A DNA stretch of 64,000 nt from Pyxidicoccus trucidator (lineage in GTDB: Bacteria; Myxococcota; Myxococcia; Myxococcales; Myxococcaceae), in assembly GCF_010894435.1 (NCBI RefSeq), contig NZ_JAAIXZ010000009.1, positions 229,342 through 293,341 of the forward strand, given 5' to 3'. Every line of letters begins with the position of its first letter. Positions within the stretch are counted from its first letter, which is position 1. Shown piece by piece: positions 12,014 to 21,089 of this stretch. The notes under the pieces were generated by a model. The model ran no database searches, was not told the origin of the DNA, and worked only from the letters and a program-made list of their open reading frames with translations. A program made the position numbers and the translations under genes.

Positions 12014-13510
12014 TCAGAGCGGACCGCCCAGGTCGGCTGGAGGAGGGCCCGCCGCGGCACGCTCCCCATGGCCGATGCGGGAGTGCTTGCGGCCGTAGCC
12101 GAAGTAGATGGCCAGCCCCAGGGCCAGCCAGCCGAGGAGGCGCAGCCACGTCTCCAGTCCCAGGCCCACCATGAGGGACATGCAGATGAGGATGCCCAGC
12201 ACCGGCACCACCGGGACGAAGGGCGTGCGGAATGGCCGGGGCAGCTCGGGGCTGCGATAGCGCAGCACCAGGACGCCGCCGCAGACGACGACGAAGGCGA
12301 ACAGGGTGCCGATGGAGACGAGCTGCCCCAGCAGGCCGATGGGAAACAGCCCCGCCACCACCATGGCCACCACGCCGGTCAGCAGCGTGGAGGCATAGGG
12401 CGTCTTGAAGCGCGGGTGCACGCGGGAGAAGAAGGGCGGCAGCAGTCCGTCGCGCGACATCGCGTAGAAGATGCGCGGCTGGGCCATCAGCATCACCAGC
12501 ACCACCGAGGACAGCCCGGCGATGGCCCCCAGGCTGACGATGGGCCGCAGCCAGTTCAGCGACTCCCCCGCCTGGGAGATGGCCACGTACACGGGCTCCG
12601 GCACGTTGAGGGTGCTGTAGTGCGCCAGGCCCGTCATCACCGCCGCCATGAGGACGTACAGCAGCGTGCACACCGCGAGAGAGCCGAGGATGCCCGCCGG
12701 CAGGTCCTTCTGCGGGTTGCGCGTCTCCTGCGCGGCGGTGGACACGGCGTCGAAGCCGATGAAGGCGAAGAAGATGACGCCCGCGCCCGCCAGCACGCCG
12801 CTCCAGCCGAACTCGCCGAAGGTGCCGGTGTTCTCCGGGATGAAGGGCGTCCAGTTGGCGGGCTCGACGTAGAAGGCGCCGAAGCCGATGACGAGCAGCA
12901 CCACCGTCACCTTCAGGAAGACGATGATGTTGTTGACCCGCGCGGACTCGTGGACGCCCACGACGAGCAGCACCGTCAGCAGCCCCACCAGCAGCGCCGC
13001 CGGCAGGTTGACGATGGCGCCGGTGAGGTGCGGCACGTGCGAGCCCGCCGCCACCTCGAAGGGCGCGGTGATGAGCGCCGGCGGCAGGTGCACGTGCAGG
13101 TAGTCGCGCAGGAACGCGGTGAAGTAGCCGGACCAGCCCACCGCCACCGTGGAGGAGGCGAAGAGGTACTCCAGGATGAGGTCCCAGCCGATGATCCAGG
13201 CCACCAGCTCGCCCAGCGTCGCGTAGCCGTAGGTATAGGCGCTGCCGGCCACCGGAATCATCGCCGCGAACTCGGCGTAGCACAGGCCCGCGAAGAGGCA
13301 GCCCAGGCCCGCCAGCACGAAGGCCAGGATGATGGCCGGCCCCGAATGCTGCGCCGCCGCCGTCCCCGTCACCACGAAGATGCCCGCGCCGATGATGGCG
13401 CCCACCCCCAGCAGCGTCAGGTGGAAGCCGGTGAGCGTGCGGCGCAGCTCGTGCCCGGCCCCCTCGTCGCCCTGGAGCTGGGCGATGCTCTTCTTCGACC
13501 AGATGCCCAT
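12014..13510 (-). CDS. APC-family amino-acid permease
   Basis: The 498-residue protein has about 12-14 hydrophobic segments. The first carries [15 protein letters not shown], the unwound-helix substrate motif of APC transporters. [19 protein letters not shown] and [20 protein letters not shown] follow, as in cationic-amino-acid (CAT/YfnA-like) permeases. It sits in the inner membrane and probably imports amino acids by proton symport, which fits a proteolytic predator. It converges with the carbonic-anhydrase-like gene 15 bases away. Confidence 0.88.
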   Translation of the reverse strand: MGIWSKKSIAQLQGDEGAGHELRRTLTGFHLTLLGVGAIIGAGIFVVTGTAAAQHSGPAIILAFVLAGLGCLFAGLCYAEFAAMIPVAGSAYTYGYATLGELVAWIIGWDLILEYLFASSTVAVGWSGYFTAFLRDYLHVHLPPALITAPFEVAAGSHVPHLTGAIVNLPAALLVGLLTVLLVVGVHESARVNNIIVFLKVTVVLLVIGFGAFYVEPANWTPFIPENTGTFGEFGWSGVLAGAGVIFFAFIGFDAVSTAAQETRNPQKDLPAGILGSLAVCTLLYVLMAAVMTGLAHYSTLNVPEPVYVAISQAGESLNWLRPIVSLGAIAGLSSVVLVMLMAQPRIFYAMSRDGLLPPFFSRVHPRFKTPYASTLLTGVVAMVVAGLFPIGLLGQLVSIGTLFAFVVVCGGVLVLRYRSPELPRPFRTPFVPVVPVLGILICMSLMVGLGLETWLRLLGWLALGLAIYFGYGRKHSRIGHGERAAAGPPPADLGGPL

Positions 13511-13578
13511 GCGCGGCAGTCAATACCGGCGACTCCGCTGGAGGAAGCGCCGTGAGCGGCCGGCGCGGGCGAGTGTCA

Positions 13579-13600
13579 CCCGGAGGGCGAAGCCTCCGGG
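13579..13600 (-). terminator. hairpin terminator between two minus-strand genes
   Basis: CCCGGAGG (13579-13586) pairs with CCTCCGGG (13593-13600) around a 6-base loop. It lies just after the stop of the Arg/Asp-rich gene and before the permease gene. Confidence 0.5.
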
Positions 13601-13619
13601 CCCCGACGCTCAGGCGGGC

Positions 13620-14315
13620 CTAGATGCGGCGCCAGTCCTGGCGGACCGGCTGCTGCGTGCGGCGGTCCTCGCGCCTCTCGCGGCGGTCCTCGCGCTGCTC
13701 ACGCCGGTCCTCGTGCATCTCCTGCCGCCCCTGGTTCAGCTCCTGCTGGCCCAGCTGGATGAGCTCCACGATGAGCGCGCGCTTGCGGTGCAGCGCCCCA
13801 TCCCGACGCATGCCCTCCAGCTCCGACAGCTCCCGGGCGATGACCTGCCGCGTGCGCAGCGAGGCCGCCTCCACCCTCACGTCGCGGCGGTCGTCCGCCG
13901 CATCGCGGCGGTCGTCCCGACGGTCGTTCGAGTGCGCCCCACCCCGGCCCCAGGCCGCGTCGTTGCGGACCTCCCACCGCTCGGAGCGCACCTCGCGCTG
14001 GCTGCGCCGCGCCTCACGCACGTCCGCCGACAGCTCCGCGCGGCTCTCCGCCAGCTCGGCCCGGAGCAGCCGGTGCAGCGCGTCCTCCACCGCGCGCATC
14101 TCCCGCGCGTTCCCGCGCGCCCAGGCATTGTCAAAGCGATTGAGGACGGCCTGCAGCTCCTGCACGTCACGGCGGTCGTCGCGCTGCTCCCGACGGTCCT
14201 GACGGATTTCCTGACGGTCCTGGGAGCGCTCGACGTGGTTGCGGCGGGAGTCGGCGGCCTGCGCACTGCCAGCGAAGAGAAGGGCGGCGACCAGAGCGGA
14301 AGAATAGCGGTTCAT
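13620..14315 (-). CDS. secreted Arg/Asp-rich coiled-coil protein of unknown function
   Basis: The start at 14315 follows GAGGA and gives a clean signal peptide (MNRYSSALVAALLFAGSAQA). The mature part of about 210 residues is almost all Arg, Asp, Glu and Gln, with recurrent DRRD, REQRDDRR and EDRRERREDRR blocks at both ends and a helical centre. It has no catalytic motif. Similar proteins occur in myxobacteria; a periplasmic scaffold or polyanion-binding role is possible but is inference. Confidence 0.75.
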   Translation of the reverse strand: MNRYSSALVAALLFAGSAQAADSRRNHVERSQDRQEIRQDRREQRDDRRDVQELQAVLNRFDNAWARGNAREMRAVEDALHRLLRAELAESRAELSADVREARRSQREVRSERWEVRNDAAWGRGGAHSNDRRDDRRDAADDRRDVRVEAASLRTRQVIARELSELEGMRRDGALHRKRALIVELIQLGQQELNQGRQEMHEDRREQREDRRERREDRRTQQPVRQDWRRI

Positions 14316-14410
14316 GGGGGGTGTCCTCGTGGGCTGGGGGCCCGTTGTCGCGTTCGTACAGATGGACGGGACGGGCTCCACTTTATTCGAGGGCACCGGG
14401 ACGGCCCTGC

Positions 14411-15121
14411 CTACATGGACTCACCCAGAGAGTCCGGCGGCTTCCGCCGCTCCTTCTCCCAGAAGTACCGGAACTCGGAGCCGAGCATCGCGAGCAGCAG
14501 GGCCGCGGCCAGCGACAGGAGCGCCCAGCCTGGCCAGGGGGATGGGTTGGTGAGCAGGAGCACGGCCACCAGCACCAAGGCGGCGGCGACGTTCCAGCAC
14601 AGCGTGGCCATGTTCCAGAAGTAGAGCAGCAGCTCCGGGTCCTCGCGCTCGCGAGCCGTGGGCGCTGGCCCATAGACGTGCTCGCCCCAACTGTCGCGTG
14701 AAGCCTGCTTCAGTGAGAAGAGGGCCTTCGTCGTGCCCCAGTAGGGATGGCGGAACCACGAGTCGCCCGCGCCATTCCGGCTCCACTGCCAGGCGCCGAG
14801 CCGGAACATGAGGGAGCGCCAGACCCGCGCGACGGCATGGCAGAGCAACCCGGCGATGAAGACCAGGACGACGAGGGTGACGGCGAGCGCAAGCGCGGCG
14901 AGCCAGCCGGGCACGTCCTCCCCCTCCACCAGGGGCGACGCCCCCGCGCCGAGGATGTCCAGCAGGTTCCCCACGACGGCCTTCGACGTGGCGCCGTGGG
15001 ACAGGAACAGGCCCAGGACAAGCACGGCCCCTGGAAGGAAGAAGGCGATATCGAAGACCCGGAAGAAGCCGCCGATGGCCTTCCACCCCGTAGTCACGGG
15101 CTCGGTCGGGGGTGCTGGCAT
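14411..15121 (-). CDS. four-helix membrane protein, candidate RADAR partner
   Basis: AAGGGAGG stands 7 bases before the ATG at 15121; further upstream the frame is open but has no good start. The 236-residue protein has four hydrophobic segments: FDIAFFLPGAVLVLGLFL, LAVTLVVLVFIAGLLCH, NVAAALVLVAVLLL and WALLSLAAALLLAML. Between the two pairs lies a Trp-rich soluble region. I do not recognise the family. It is divergent from rdrA across 230 bases. Known RADAR loci often include a small membrane protein (SLATT or Csx27 types), so a partner role is plausible but based only on position and topology. Confidence 0.7.
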   Translation of the reverse strand: MPAPPTEPVTTGWKAIGGFFRVFDIAFFLPGAVLVLGLFLSHGATSKAVVGNLLDILGAGASPLVEGEDVPGWLAALALAVTLVVLVFIAGLLCHAVARVWRSLMFRLGAWQWSRNGAGDSWFRHPYWGTTKALFSLKQASRDSWGEHVYGPAPTAREREDPELLLYFWNMATLCWNVAAALVLVAVLLLTNPSPWPGWALLSLAAALLLAMLGSEFRYFWEKERRKPPDSLGESM

Positions 15122-15351
15122 GTCCGCGCCTCCCTTGTTCACGCCCGTCGCTGGCACCGGGCCCTGGTCCGAAGGTCGCGTCGCCCACGCGGGCCAGGAA
15201 CTGCTCCCGGGTCCTGCACGGACGGCCGGGCGAGCGCGCGCGGGCCGCCGACGCCGGCCCATCCCTCCGGGCCGATGCCACCCCCCAACGCCCTCCCCCA
15301 CTGTCGCCTGGAGCCCCGCGCCTGGCACCCGCGACATGAGGAGGACACGCC

Positions 15352-18177
15352 ATGGAACCGCAAGCCCCGGAGCGCCTCCCGCACGACAGCGACCCCGAGC
15401 GCCGTCCCCGCCCGGAGGCGATGGCGCTGAGCTGGAAGGAGCTGCTGGCCCCCACCCAGGCGGCCATGGAGGAGCTCATCCACTGGCTGACCGGGGCCCT
15501 CGGCGAGAGCCGGACGCGGAGGACCGGCGCCTCGGACGCGTCTCCCCCCACCGTCCACGAGCAGCTCGCGACGAGCGTGCTCATCGCCGGTGACCGGGGC
15601 TTCGGCAAGACAACGCTCCTGCTGACGCTGGCGGAGGCGCTCCACCAGCCCGCGCGCTTCCTCCTGTCGCAGGCCGCCGCGGACGCGGAGCTGTCCTCCA
15701 GCGGCAGGATTTCCGCCGCGGAGAGCCACCCGCTGTACCGCCCGCTCCATCTGCTCGGTGAGCACCTGGTGATGCTCACGCCACTCGACATGGAGCCCCT
15801 GCCGGCGGAGGCCAACCTGCTGGCCACCCTGCTGGTGCGCGTGCGCGATGCGCTGAACGTGGCGCCCTCCAGCAAGGGGCGTGAGCGGCTCGCCTCCCCC
15901 GTCCTCCTGGAGGAAGGCGCGGACGAGCCCTGGAGTCAGATTGACCAGCTCGTCCGCGAGGCCACCTTCATGTGGGAGGACATCCCGGTGCAGGGGCAGG
16001 ACCCCCGCCAGCGCGCGGAGTACCAGCTCCGGTCGGCGGAGCTCTTCGCCAGCTTCCAGGGGCGCTTCTACAAGGCCATCGACGCGGTGGCCCGGCACCT
16101 GGCCCGGCGCCGCTTCGGCTACGACAGCGACAGCGCCCATGAAGGCGTCATGCTGGTGCTGCCCATCGACAACGTGGACCGCAGCATCCAGCACCTCCAC
16201 CTCATCCTGAAGCTGACGCGCATGGTGGCCAGCCGGAGGCTCTGGTTCCTCCTCGCCGCCGGCCGCCAGGAGTTCCAACTCTTCCTGGAGCGGACCTTCC
16301 AGAAGGAGCTGGCCGACTCCGGACGGCTGCTCCAGAGCGCGAACCGGAACGACCAGACGCTGGCCATCGCTCGCCGGCAGGCCGCCGCGGCCATGCGCCG
16401 CGTGCTCCCGCAGACGCATCGCATCGAGATTCGCTCCCTCACCGCCAGGGAGGTGTGGGATTTCCACGCGCCGGCCTCGCTGCTGGGCGAGCGCCAGGGC
16501 TCGAAGCCGCTCGGCGCGCTGCTCGCGGAGATTCCCCTGCCCGGCCGCGAGAGACCCACCGGGCCCGGGGAGCCGATACCCCCGCGGCGCTCGTTCGCCG
16601 CCCTCTTCGACCTCCGGGAGTGGCTCCATCCCGGGAGCACACTCCAGGTAGCGCCTGCCGAACCCCTCTTCACGGACGCCGCCCGGCTCGCCCTCACCAT
16701 GTCGGCCCGGACGGCCCTGGACCTCTGGCAGGCGGTGCGCAAGGGCTGCTCCCGGAGCCGGCAGCGCGAGCAGGTGCCGACCTCCGGACGGGAGGAGGAC
16801 GGGAACCAGGGCCCGGCGGCCTGCTCACGGCTCACCCTGGGGGGCGACGAGCCAGCCATCACCGTCAGCCACCAGATGCTCCTCATGGCCATCGACGAGA
16901 GCGACCTGCCGAGCTGGGCCAGCGAGCAGCTCCTGCACCGCCTCATCCGCTGTGACGTGAGGAAGCGCACCGTCCTGGACCTGACGGGCATGCCCATCCG
17001 CCGGCTGAAGCGCACCGCGCTGGCCGACGCGCTCGACGTGCCCCCGCTGGAGGGACACGGAGCCAGGGCGCCCGGAGCCAGGGTGCTGCGCAGCGAGCTG
17101 CACCTGCGCCACTTCCAGGACGCCATCCTCCAGCTGCACGACCTGGAGAACCCGGCCCGCTCCGTCCCGCTGCCTTCGAACGTCGCCGGCTGGTTCATGC
17201 TGCTGCACGACCTGCTCATCCGCACCGAGGAGCAGCGCGTCCTCAACCTGCAGGTCATGCCGCTCGACGTGGCCCCGGAGCTGGTGGTGAGCCAGCACGA
17301 GGCCCGGCTCGAGAAGGACTTCCTCTTCGAGCTCAACCTCTGGTGGATTCCCCCCGAGTGGGAGACCTTCATTGACTTCGCCATCTTCACCCACCAGTGG
17401 AAGGAGTGCTTCATCGAGCCGCGTCTGGCCGTGCTCCAGCAGGCCTGGGTCCACGAGCGCGGGGAAGAGACGCGGAACTCCTGCTTGCGGCTCATCCTGG
17501 CGGCCTGGGTCGACAACGTCTGCTCGGTGGCGGGAAGGCAGCGCGGTGGCTGGCAGCTGCCGCTGACCTCCACCTCCTCCGCGACCTCGCTCGAGGAGTA
17601 CACGGGGGCAGTCGAGTCGTATGAGCAGGACGTCGCCCGGCATGTGCTGACGCTCTTCCAGGAGTGCCGCGACGCGCGGCTGCACCATGACCGCGCCCGC
17701 ATCGCCTGGCGCTGGCTGAGGTATTCACTGCCCCTGATGCTCCAGCCGGAGTTCCTCCCGGCCTCCGTCACCCGGCCCCTCTGGGAGCTGCTCTCACCGG
17801 AGCTCGCGTGGGACACCGCGCTCCTTCAGCGGCGGCGCTTCGAGATGGTTCGCGCCGTGCTGCAGCGCTCCGACGCCTACCAGCGCCAGGAAGCGCTGTT
17901 CAATCGCGCCACCGGGCCGGGCGCGCAGCAGGCCCGCGACTTCCTCCTGGACTGCTGCGCGACCTGGTTCCGGTCCGTGGCCTCGCACTTCGATGGCCCC
18001 CCAGGCGCTCCAGGAGGGGCTCCGGAAGAAGCCCCGGCGCGGAAGCGCGCGGCCCCCACGCGGGTGCCCGCCCGGGGCGCGAAGACGGTGCGGCGGAGCG
18101 TCTCGGCGAAGGAGTCCCGGCGGAGTACGGACACTCCCGGCAAGTCTCGCCCGGGCTCCCGGAAGAGGCGGCGCTGA
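15352..18177 (+). CDS. rdrA: RADAR ATPase RdrA-like protein
   Basis: The 941-residue P-loop ATPase starts after AGGAGG at 9 bases spacing. Walker A is GDRGFGKTT at residues 80-88; Walker B is VMLVLPIDNVD near residue 270, followed by FLLAAGRQEFQLFLERTF, which fits a STAND/AAA-type sensor region. The C-terminal half is helical and ends in a basic tail rich in Lys, Arg and Pro. It is followed one base later by an adenosine-deaminase-fold protein of 933 residues. In RADAR, RdrA forms rings that dock on RdrB and are needed for defence against phage. Size, gene order and partner all fit; identification is by architecture, not by search. Confidence 0.78.
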   Translation: MEPQAPERLPHDSDPERRPRPEAMALSWKELLAPTQAAMEELIHWLTGALGESRTRRTGASDASPPTVHEQLATSVLIAGDRGFGKTTLLLTLAEALHQPARFLLSQAAADAELSSSGRISAAESHPLYRPLHLLGEHLVMLTPLDMEPLPAEANLLATLLVRVRDALNVAPSSKGRERLASPVLLEEGADEPWSQIDQLVREATFMWEDIPVQGQDPRQRAEYQLRSAELFASFQGRFYKAIDAVARHLARRRFGYDSDSAHEGVMLVLPIDNVDRSIQHLHLILKLTRMVASRRLWFLLAAGRQEFQLFLERTFQKELADSGRLLQSANRNDQTLAIARRQAAAAMRRVLPQTHRIEIRSLTAREVWDFHAPASLLGERQGSKPLGALLAEIPLPGRERPTGPGEPIPPRRSFAALFDLREWLHPGSTLQVAPAEPLFTDAARLALTMSARTALDLWQAVRKGCSRSRQREQVPTSGREEDGNQGPAACSRLTLGGDEPAITVSHQMLLMAIDESDLPSWASEQLLHRLIRCDVRKRTVLDLTGMPIRRLKRTALADALDVPPLEGHGARAPGARVLRSELHLRHFQDAILQLHDLENPARSVPLPSNVAGWFMLLHDLLIRTEEQRVLNLQVMPLDVAPELVVSQHEARLEKDFLFELNLWWIPPEWETFIDFAIFTHQWKECFIEPRLAVLQQAWVHERGEETRNSCLRLILAAWVDNVCSVAGRQRGGWQLPLTSTSSATSLEEYTGAVESYEQDVARHVLTLFQECRDARLHHDRARIAWRWLRYSLPLMLQPEFLPASVTRPLWELLSPELAWDTALLQRRRFEMVRAVLQRSDAYQRQEALFNRATGPGAQQARDFLLDCCATWFRSVASHFDGPPGAPGGAPEEAPARKRAAPTRVPARGAKTVRRSVSAKESRRSTDTPGKSRPGSRKRRR

Positions 18178-18178
18178 C

Positions 18179-20980
18179 GTGAGCGAGCCGCAGTCACCTC
18201 CAGGCATGCCGCTGGCCCCCCGGCGCACGCCGGAGGCCTACGTCCGCGCGGAGGTCGCCAGCTTCCCCCTGGCCAGCCGCGAAGCGTTCCGCTCCGCCAT
18301 GGTGCAGCTCAACCCCCTGCTCGACGGAGCCACGGGCGGCAAGACGCGGGCGCTCTGGGCGCACTGCGAGGAGCAACTCTCCCAGCACGCGGGAGGCTGG
18401 TCCCTGGACCGGCTCATCATCGCCCGCGACTTCTTCTGGTTCGGGTTCCTCCCGGGAGCCCAGCACGCCGTGGAGCCGCGGCCCGTCTCCATGGCGCGCT
18501 ACCTGCGCACCCTCTCCCGCATCTACCTGGAGGCCGCCCCGGGACGCACCCGGCTGAAGCAGGGCTTCGAGACCAACTCCTTCGACGCGTCCACCCACTA
18601 CCGCTGGCTCACCTTCGCGCTCCCCGAGGACCTGCTGCTGGCGGCCACCGACGCCGAGCCGCCTCCCACCGGCGTGGGCGCGGAGCCCCCCATGCTGCTG
18701 CGACACCTCGCGGACCGGGGGGTGGTGGAGATCCACCACCACATCGGCGCGGGCATGGACTTCCCCCTGCTGTGGGCCGCGCTCCAGGCGAGGCTCGCGG
18801 ACCCGGCCCTCGCTCCGAGCGATCTGGACAGCCCCGCCCTGCCCTTCGACTCCGGCGAGCTGCTGCTGACCTGGCTGCTGGTCGCCGCCGTGAGCCGCTG
18901 CGTGCTGGCCGAGTTCCTCGTCCAGACGGGCGGCACCGGCCCCACCCTGCGCGGCTTCCTGAGCGCCCTGTCCACCGGCACGGACTGGACGTTCGGCCGG
19001 CGCCGCCTGCTCCTCCAGGCGCTCGACGCCCTCGCGGACGGACAGCGTGAGGAGCTGCCGGATGTCTACCGCCTGCGCGAGCTCTACCGGGACCTCCACC
19101 CGCTGCGGGACGGCCCCTCGACGAATCCCCCGCCGACGCTCGACGCGCTGTGGCGGCGCTGCGACCCCATCGCCGTCCGGCTGGGACTGCACATCCCCAA
19201 TGGAGGAGAGCGCTGGCTGGTGCGCCACGCAATGACATACCTGGAGCAGCGCGAGCGGGAGCCGGGGGACGGGGACGCACTCTTCGCCCGCCTCTTCTGG
19301 CAGCTCCAGCGGGCGCGGTGCATCTACTACCGCTCCGTGGTGCAGCGGCCGATGACGGCCGGGCTCCAGTGGTTCGTCCGTTTCTATGACCGCCTGGGCT
19401 GGGCCCGCGTGCCGCTGCGCGCGGCACGCGCGGAGGTGTCCTTCGCGGTGGCGGGCAAGGGTCAGCCGCTCTCCGGCCTGGAGGTGCGCATCGCCCCTTC
19501 CGAGAGCCCCTTCGCGCTGGCCGAGGACCTCCGGGGCCTCACCCGCTCGTGGGCGTACGTGCTGGAGAAGACGCGCAGCCCGCGGCACGGCCGCCGCGAG
19601 CCGGAGTTCGGCGTCATCGTCCACCTGCTCAAGGAGAGGGACCTCCAGCGGCGCTGGGCGGCGGGCATTCCTCCCGGGGGCGAGCGGCAGACGCATGCCG
19701 AGCCCCACCCTCGCGGCGACCAGATCCGGCTGGGCGGCCGCTTCGCGGAGTTCTTCTCGCACCAGACGCGGCGGGCCCGCGCGCTGGTGGACCTGCTGCG
19801 CGCGGTGCCGCAGGCGCTCTGGCTGGTGCGGGGGCTGGACGTGGCGTCGGACGAGCTGGGCGTGCCCACCTGGGTGATGGTGCCCCTCTACCGGTATATC
19901 GAGCGCGAGGCGGCCCTGGCCGCCGTCGCTCCCGCCAGCCTCAACGCCCCGCCGCTGCGGCTGACGGCGCACGTGGGCGAGGACTTCCGCCACCTCATGG
20001 AGGGCATGCGGCGCGTCTACGAGTGCATCCAGTACCTGCTGGGCGGCGCGGGCGGCCGGCTGGGACATGCCACCGCGCTGGGTATCAACCCCCGCCGCTG
20101 GGCGGAGTCGACGGGCTCGGTGATGATGATGGCCGAGGAGCGGCTGTGGGACCTGGTCTTCGAGTGGCGGCTGTACAGCCGCTACCGCGTCGACCCCCAG
20201 CTCCAGGTGGAAGCCCCGTCGGGGCGGCCCGAGCAGGTGGAGAACCTCATCCGCCAGCTCTCCGGCAGCATCTTCCACCGCTGCCAGGAGCCCCAGGTGC
20301 TGGCCGAGGCGCACCACGTGCTGCACCAGCTCCTGTGCCGCCCCATCTCCCGCGTGGCGGCCGGGGGCAGCCTGGATGCGTTCGTCCGCGCACTGAAGAA
20401 CCTGGACCCGGAGCAGGTGCGCAACTACCGCCAGGTGCGCCAGCTGCTCCAGGACTACCGCGAGGATGAGACGGTCTTCCTGCGCGGGCGGGACCTGGTG
20501 GACATCACCCTCGACGCCTCCGAGGTGTCCGCGCTGCTGGCCGTGCAGAACGCGCTGCGCCGCGAGGTGGGGCTGCGGGGGCTCGTCGTCGAGGTCAACC
20601 CGTCCAGCAACCTGCTCATCGGCGACATGATGGACCTGCGCAGCCACCCCATCCTCCGCCTCTTCCCCCCGGAGCGCGAGGAGGGTGCGCCCCCGCCCGT
20701 GCCCATCGCCGTGGGCTCGGACGACCCCATCACCTTCAGCACCTGGCTGCTCCGCGAGTACGCGCTGCTCCACGAGGCCGGGCTCATGGCCGGCTACTCC
20801 GAGCGCGTCGTCCACGACTGGCTGGAGACCATCCAGAAGATTGGCATGGACGCCCGCTTCACCGTGCCCTGGCACCCCTCCGCCCGCCGCCAGGCGGAGC
20901 GGCTCCTGGACGCGCTGGAGGACTACCTCCAGCTCCCGCAGAGCAGCCGGACCCGGTTCCCGGCGCCCGGAAGTGAGTAA
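18179..20980 (+). CDS. rdrB: RADAR adenosine deaminase RdrB-like protein
   Basis: The GTG at 18179 begins one base after the rdrA stop, with GGAAGAGG upstream. The 933-residue protein carries the adenosine-deaminase metal and catalytic motifs spread over a long chain: EIHHHIGAGMD near residue 185 (zinc histidines), LTAHVGED near 598 (His and catalytic Glu), GRLGHATALG, VEVNPSSN and VGSDDP near 847. Classic deaminases are about 350 residues, so the large insertions and length match RdrB, which forms a dodecameric shell and deaminates adenosine or ATP/RNA during infection. All key residues appear intact. Confidence 0.82.
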   Translation: MSEPQSPPGMPLAPRRTPEAYVRAEVASFPLASREAFRSAMVQLNPLLDGATGGKTRALWAHCEEQLSQHAGGWSLDRLIIARDFFWFGFLPGAQHAVEPRPVSMARYLRTLSRIYLEAAPGRTRLKQGFETNSFDASTHYRWLTFALPEDLLLAATDAEPPPTGVGAEPPMLLRHLADRGVVEIHHHIGAGMDFPLLWAALQARLADPALAPSDLDSPALPFDSGELLLTWLLVAAVSRCVLAEFLVQTGGTGPTLRGFLSALSTGTDWTFGRRRLLLQALDALADGQREELPDVYRLRELYRDLHPLRDGPSTNPPPTLDALWRRCDPIAVRLGLHIPNGGERWLVRHAMTYLEQREREPGDGDALFARLFWQLQRARCIYYRSVVQRPMTAGLQWFVRFYDRLGWARVPLRAARAEVSFAVAGKGQPLSGLEVRIAPSESPFALAEDLRGLTRSWAYVLEKTRSPRHGRREPEFGVIVHLLKERDLQRRWAAGIPPGGERQTHAEPHPRGDQIRLGGRFAEFFSHQTRRARALVDLLRAVPQALWLVRGLDVASDELGVPTWVMVPLYRYIEREAALAAVAPASLNAPPLRLTAHVGEDFRHLMEGMRRVYECIQYLLGGAGGRLGHATALGINPRRWAESTGSVMMMAEERLWDLVFEWRLYSRYRVDPQLQVEAPSGRPEQVENLIRQLSGSIFHRCQEPQVLAEAHHVLHQLLCRPISRVAAGGSLDAFVRALKNLDPEQVRNYRQVRQLLQDYREDETVFLRGRDLVDITLDASEVSALLAVQNALRREVGLRGLVVEVNPSSNLLIGDMMDLRSHPILRLFPPEREEGAPPPVPIAVGSDDPITFSTWLLREYALLHEAGLMAGYSERVVHDWLETIQKIGMDARFTVPWHPSARRQAERLLDALEDYLQLPQSSRTRFPAPGSE

Positions 20981-21033
20981 CCGAGGTCGGCGCGGAGTGG
21001 CCCCAGGGCGCGGCGGAGCCCGCTGAAGAAGAA

Positions 21034-21062
21034 GGGGCCCGGACCTCCCCGGTCCGGGCCCC
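21034..21062. terminator. bidirectional hairpin terminator after rdrB
   Basis: GGGGCCCGGACC (21034-21045) pairs perfectly with GGTCCGGGCCCC (21051-21062) around TCCCC. It lies between the convergent rdrB and propeller genes. Confidence 0.7.
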
Positions 21063-21089
21063 ATCCACTTCAGGCCGGTGTGGCCAGGA

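Noticed and set aside
12068-13555. Plus-strand frame opposite the permease gene
   Set aside because: It encodes His/Gln/Arg-rich low-complexity sequence with no signal or domain, while the minus strand encodes an unmistakable APC permease.
15122-15351. N-terminal extension of the 4-TM protein up to 15337
   Set aside because: The extension is Arg/Pro/Gly-rich and non-conserved in style. A good ribosome site (AAGGGAGG) directly precedes the ATG at 15121.
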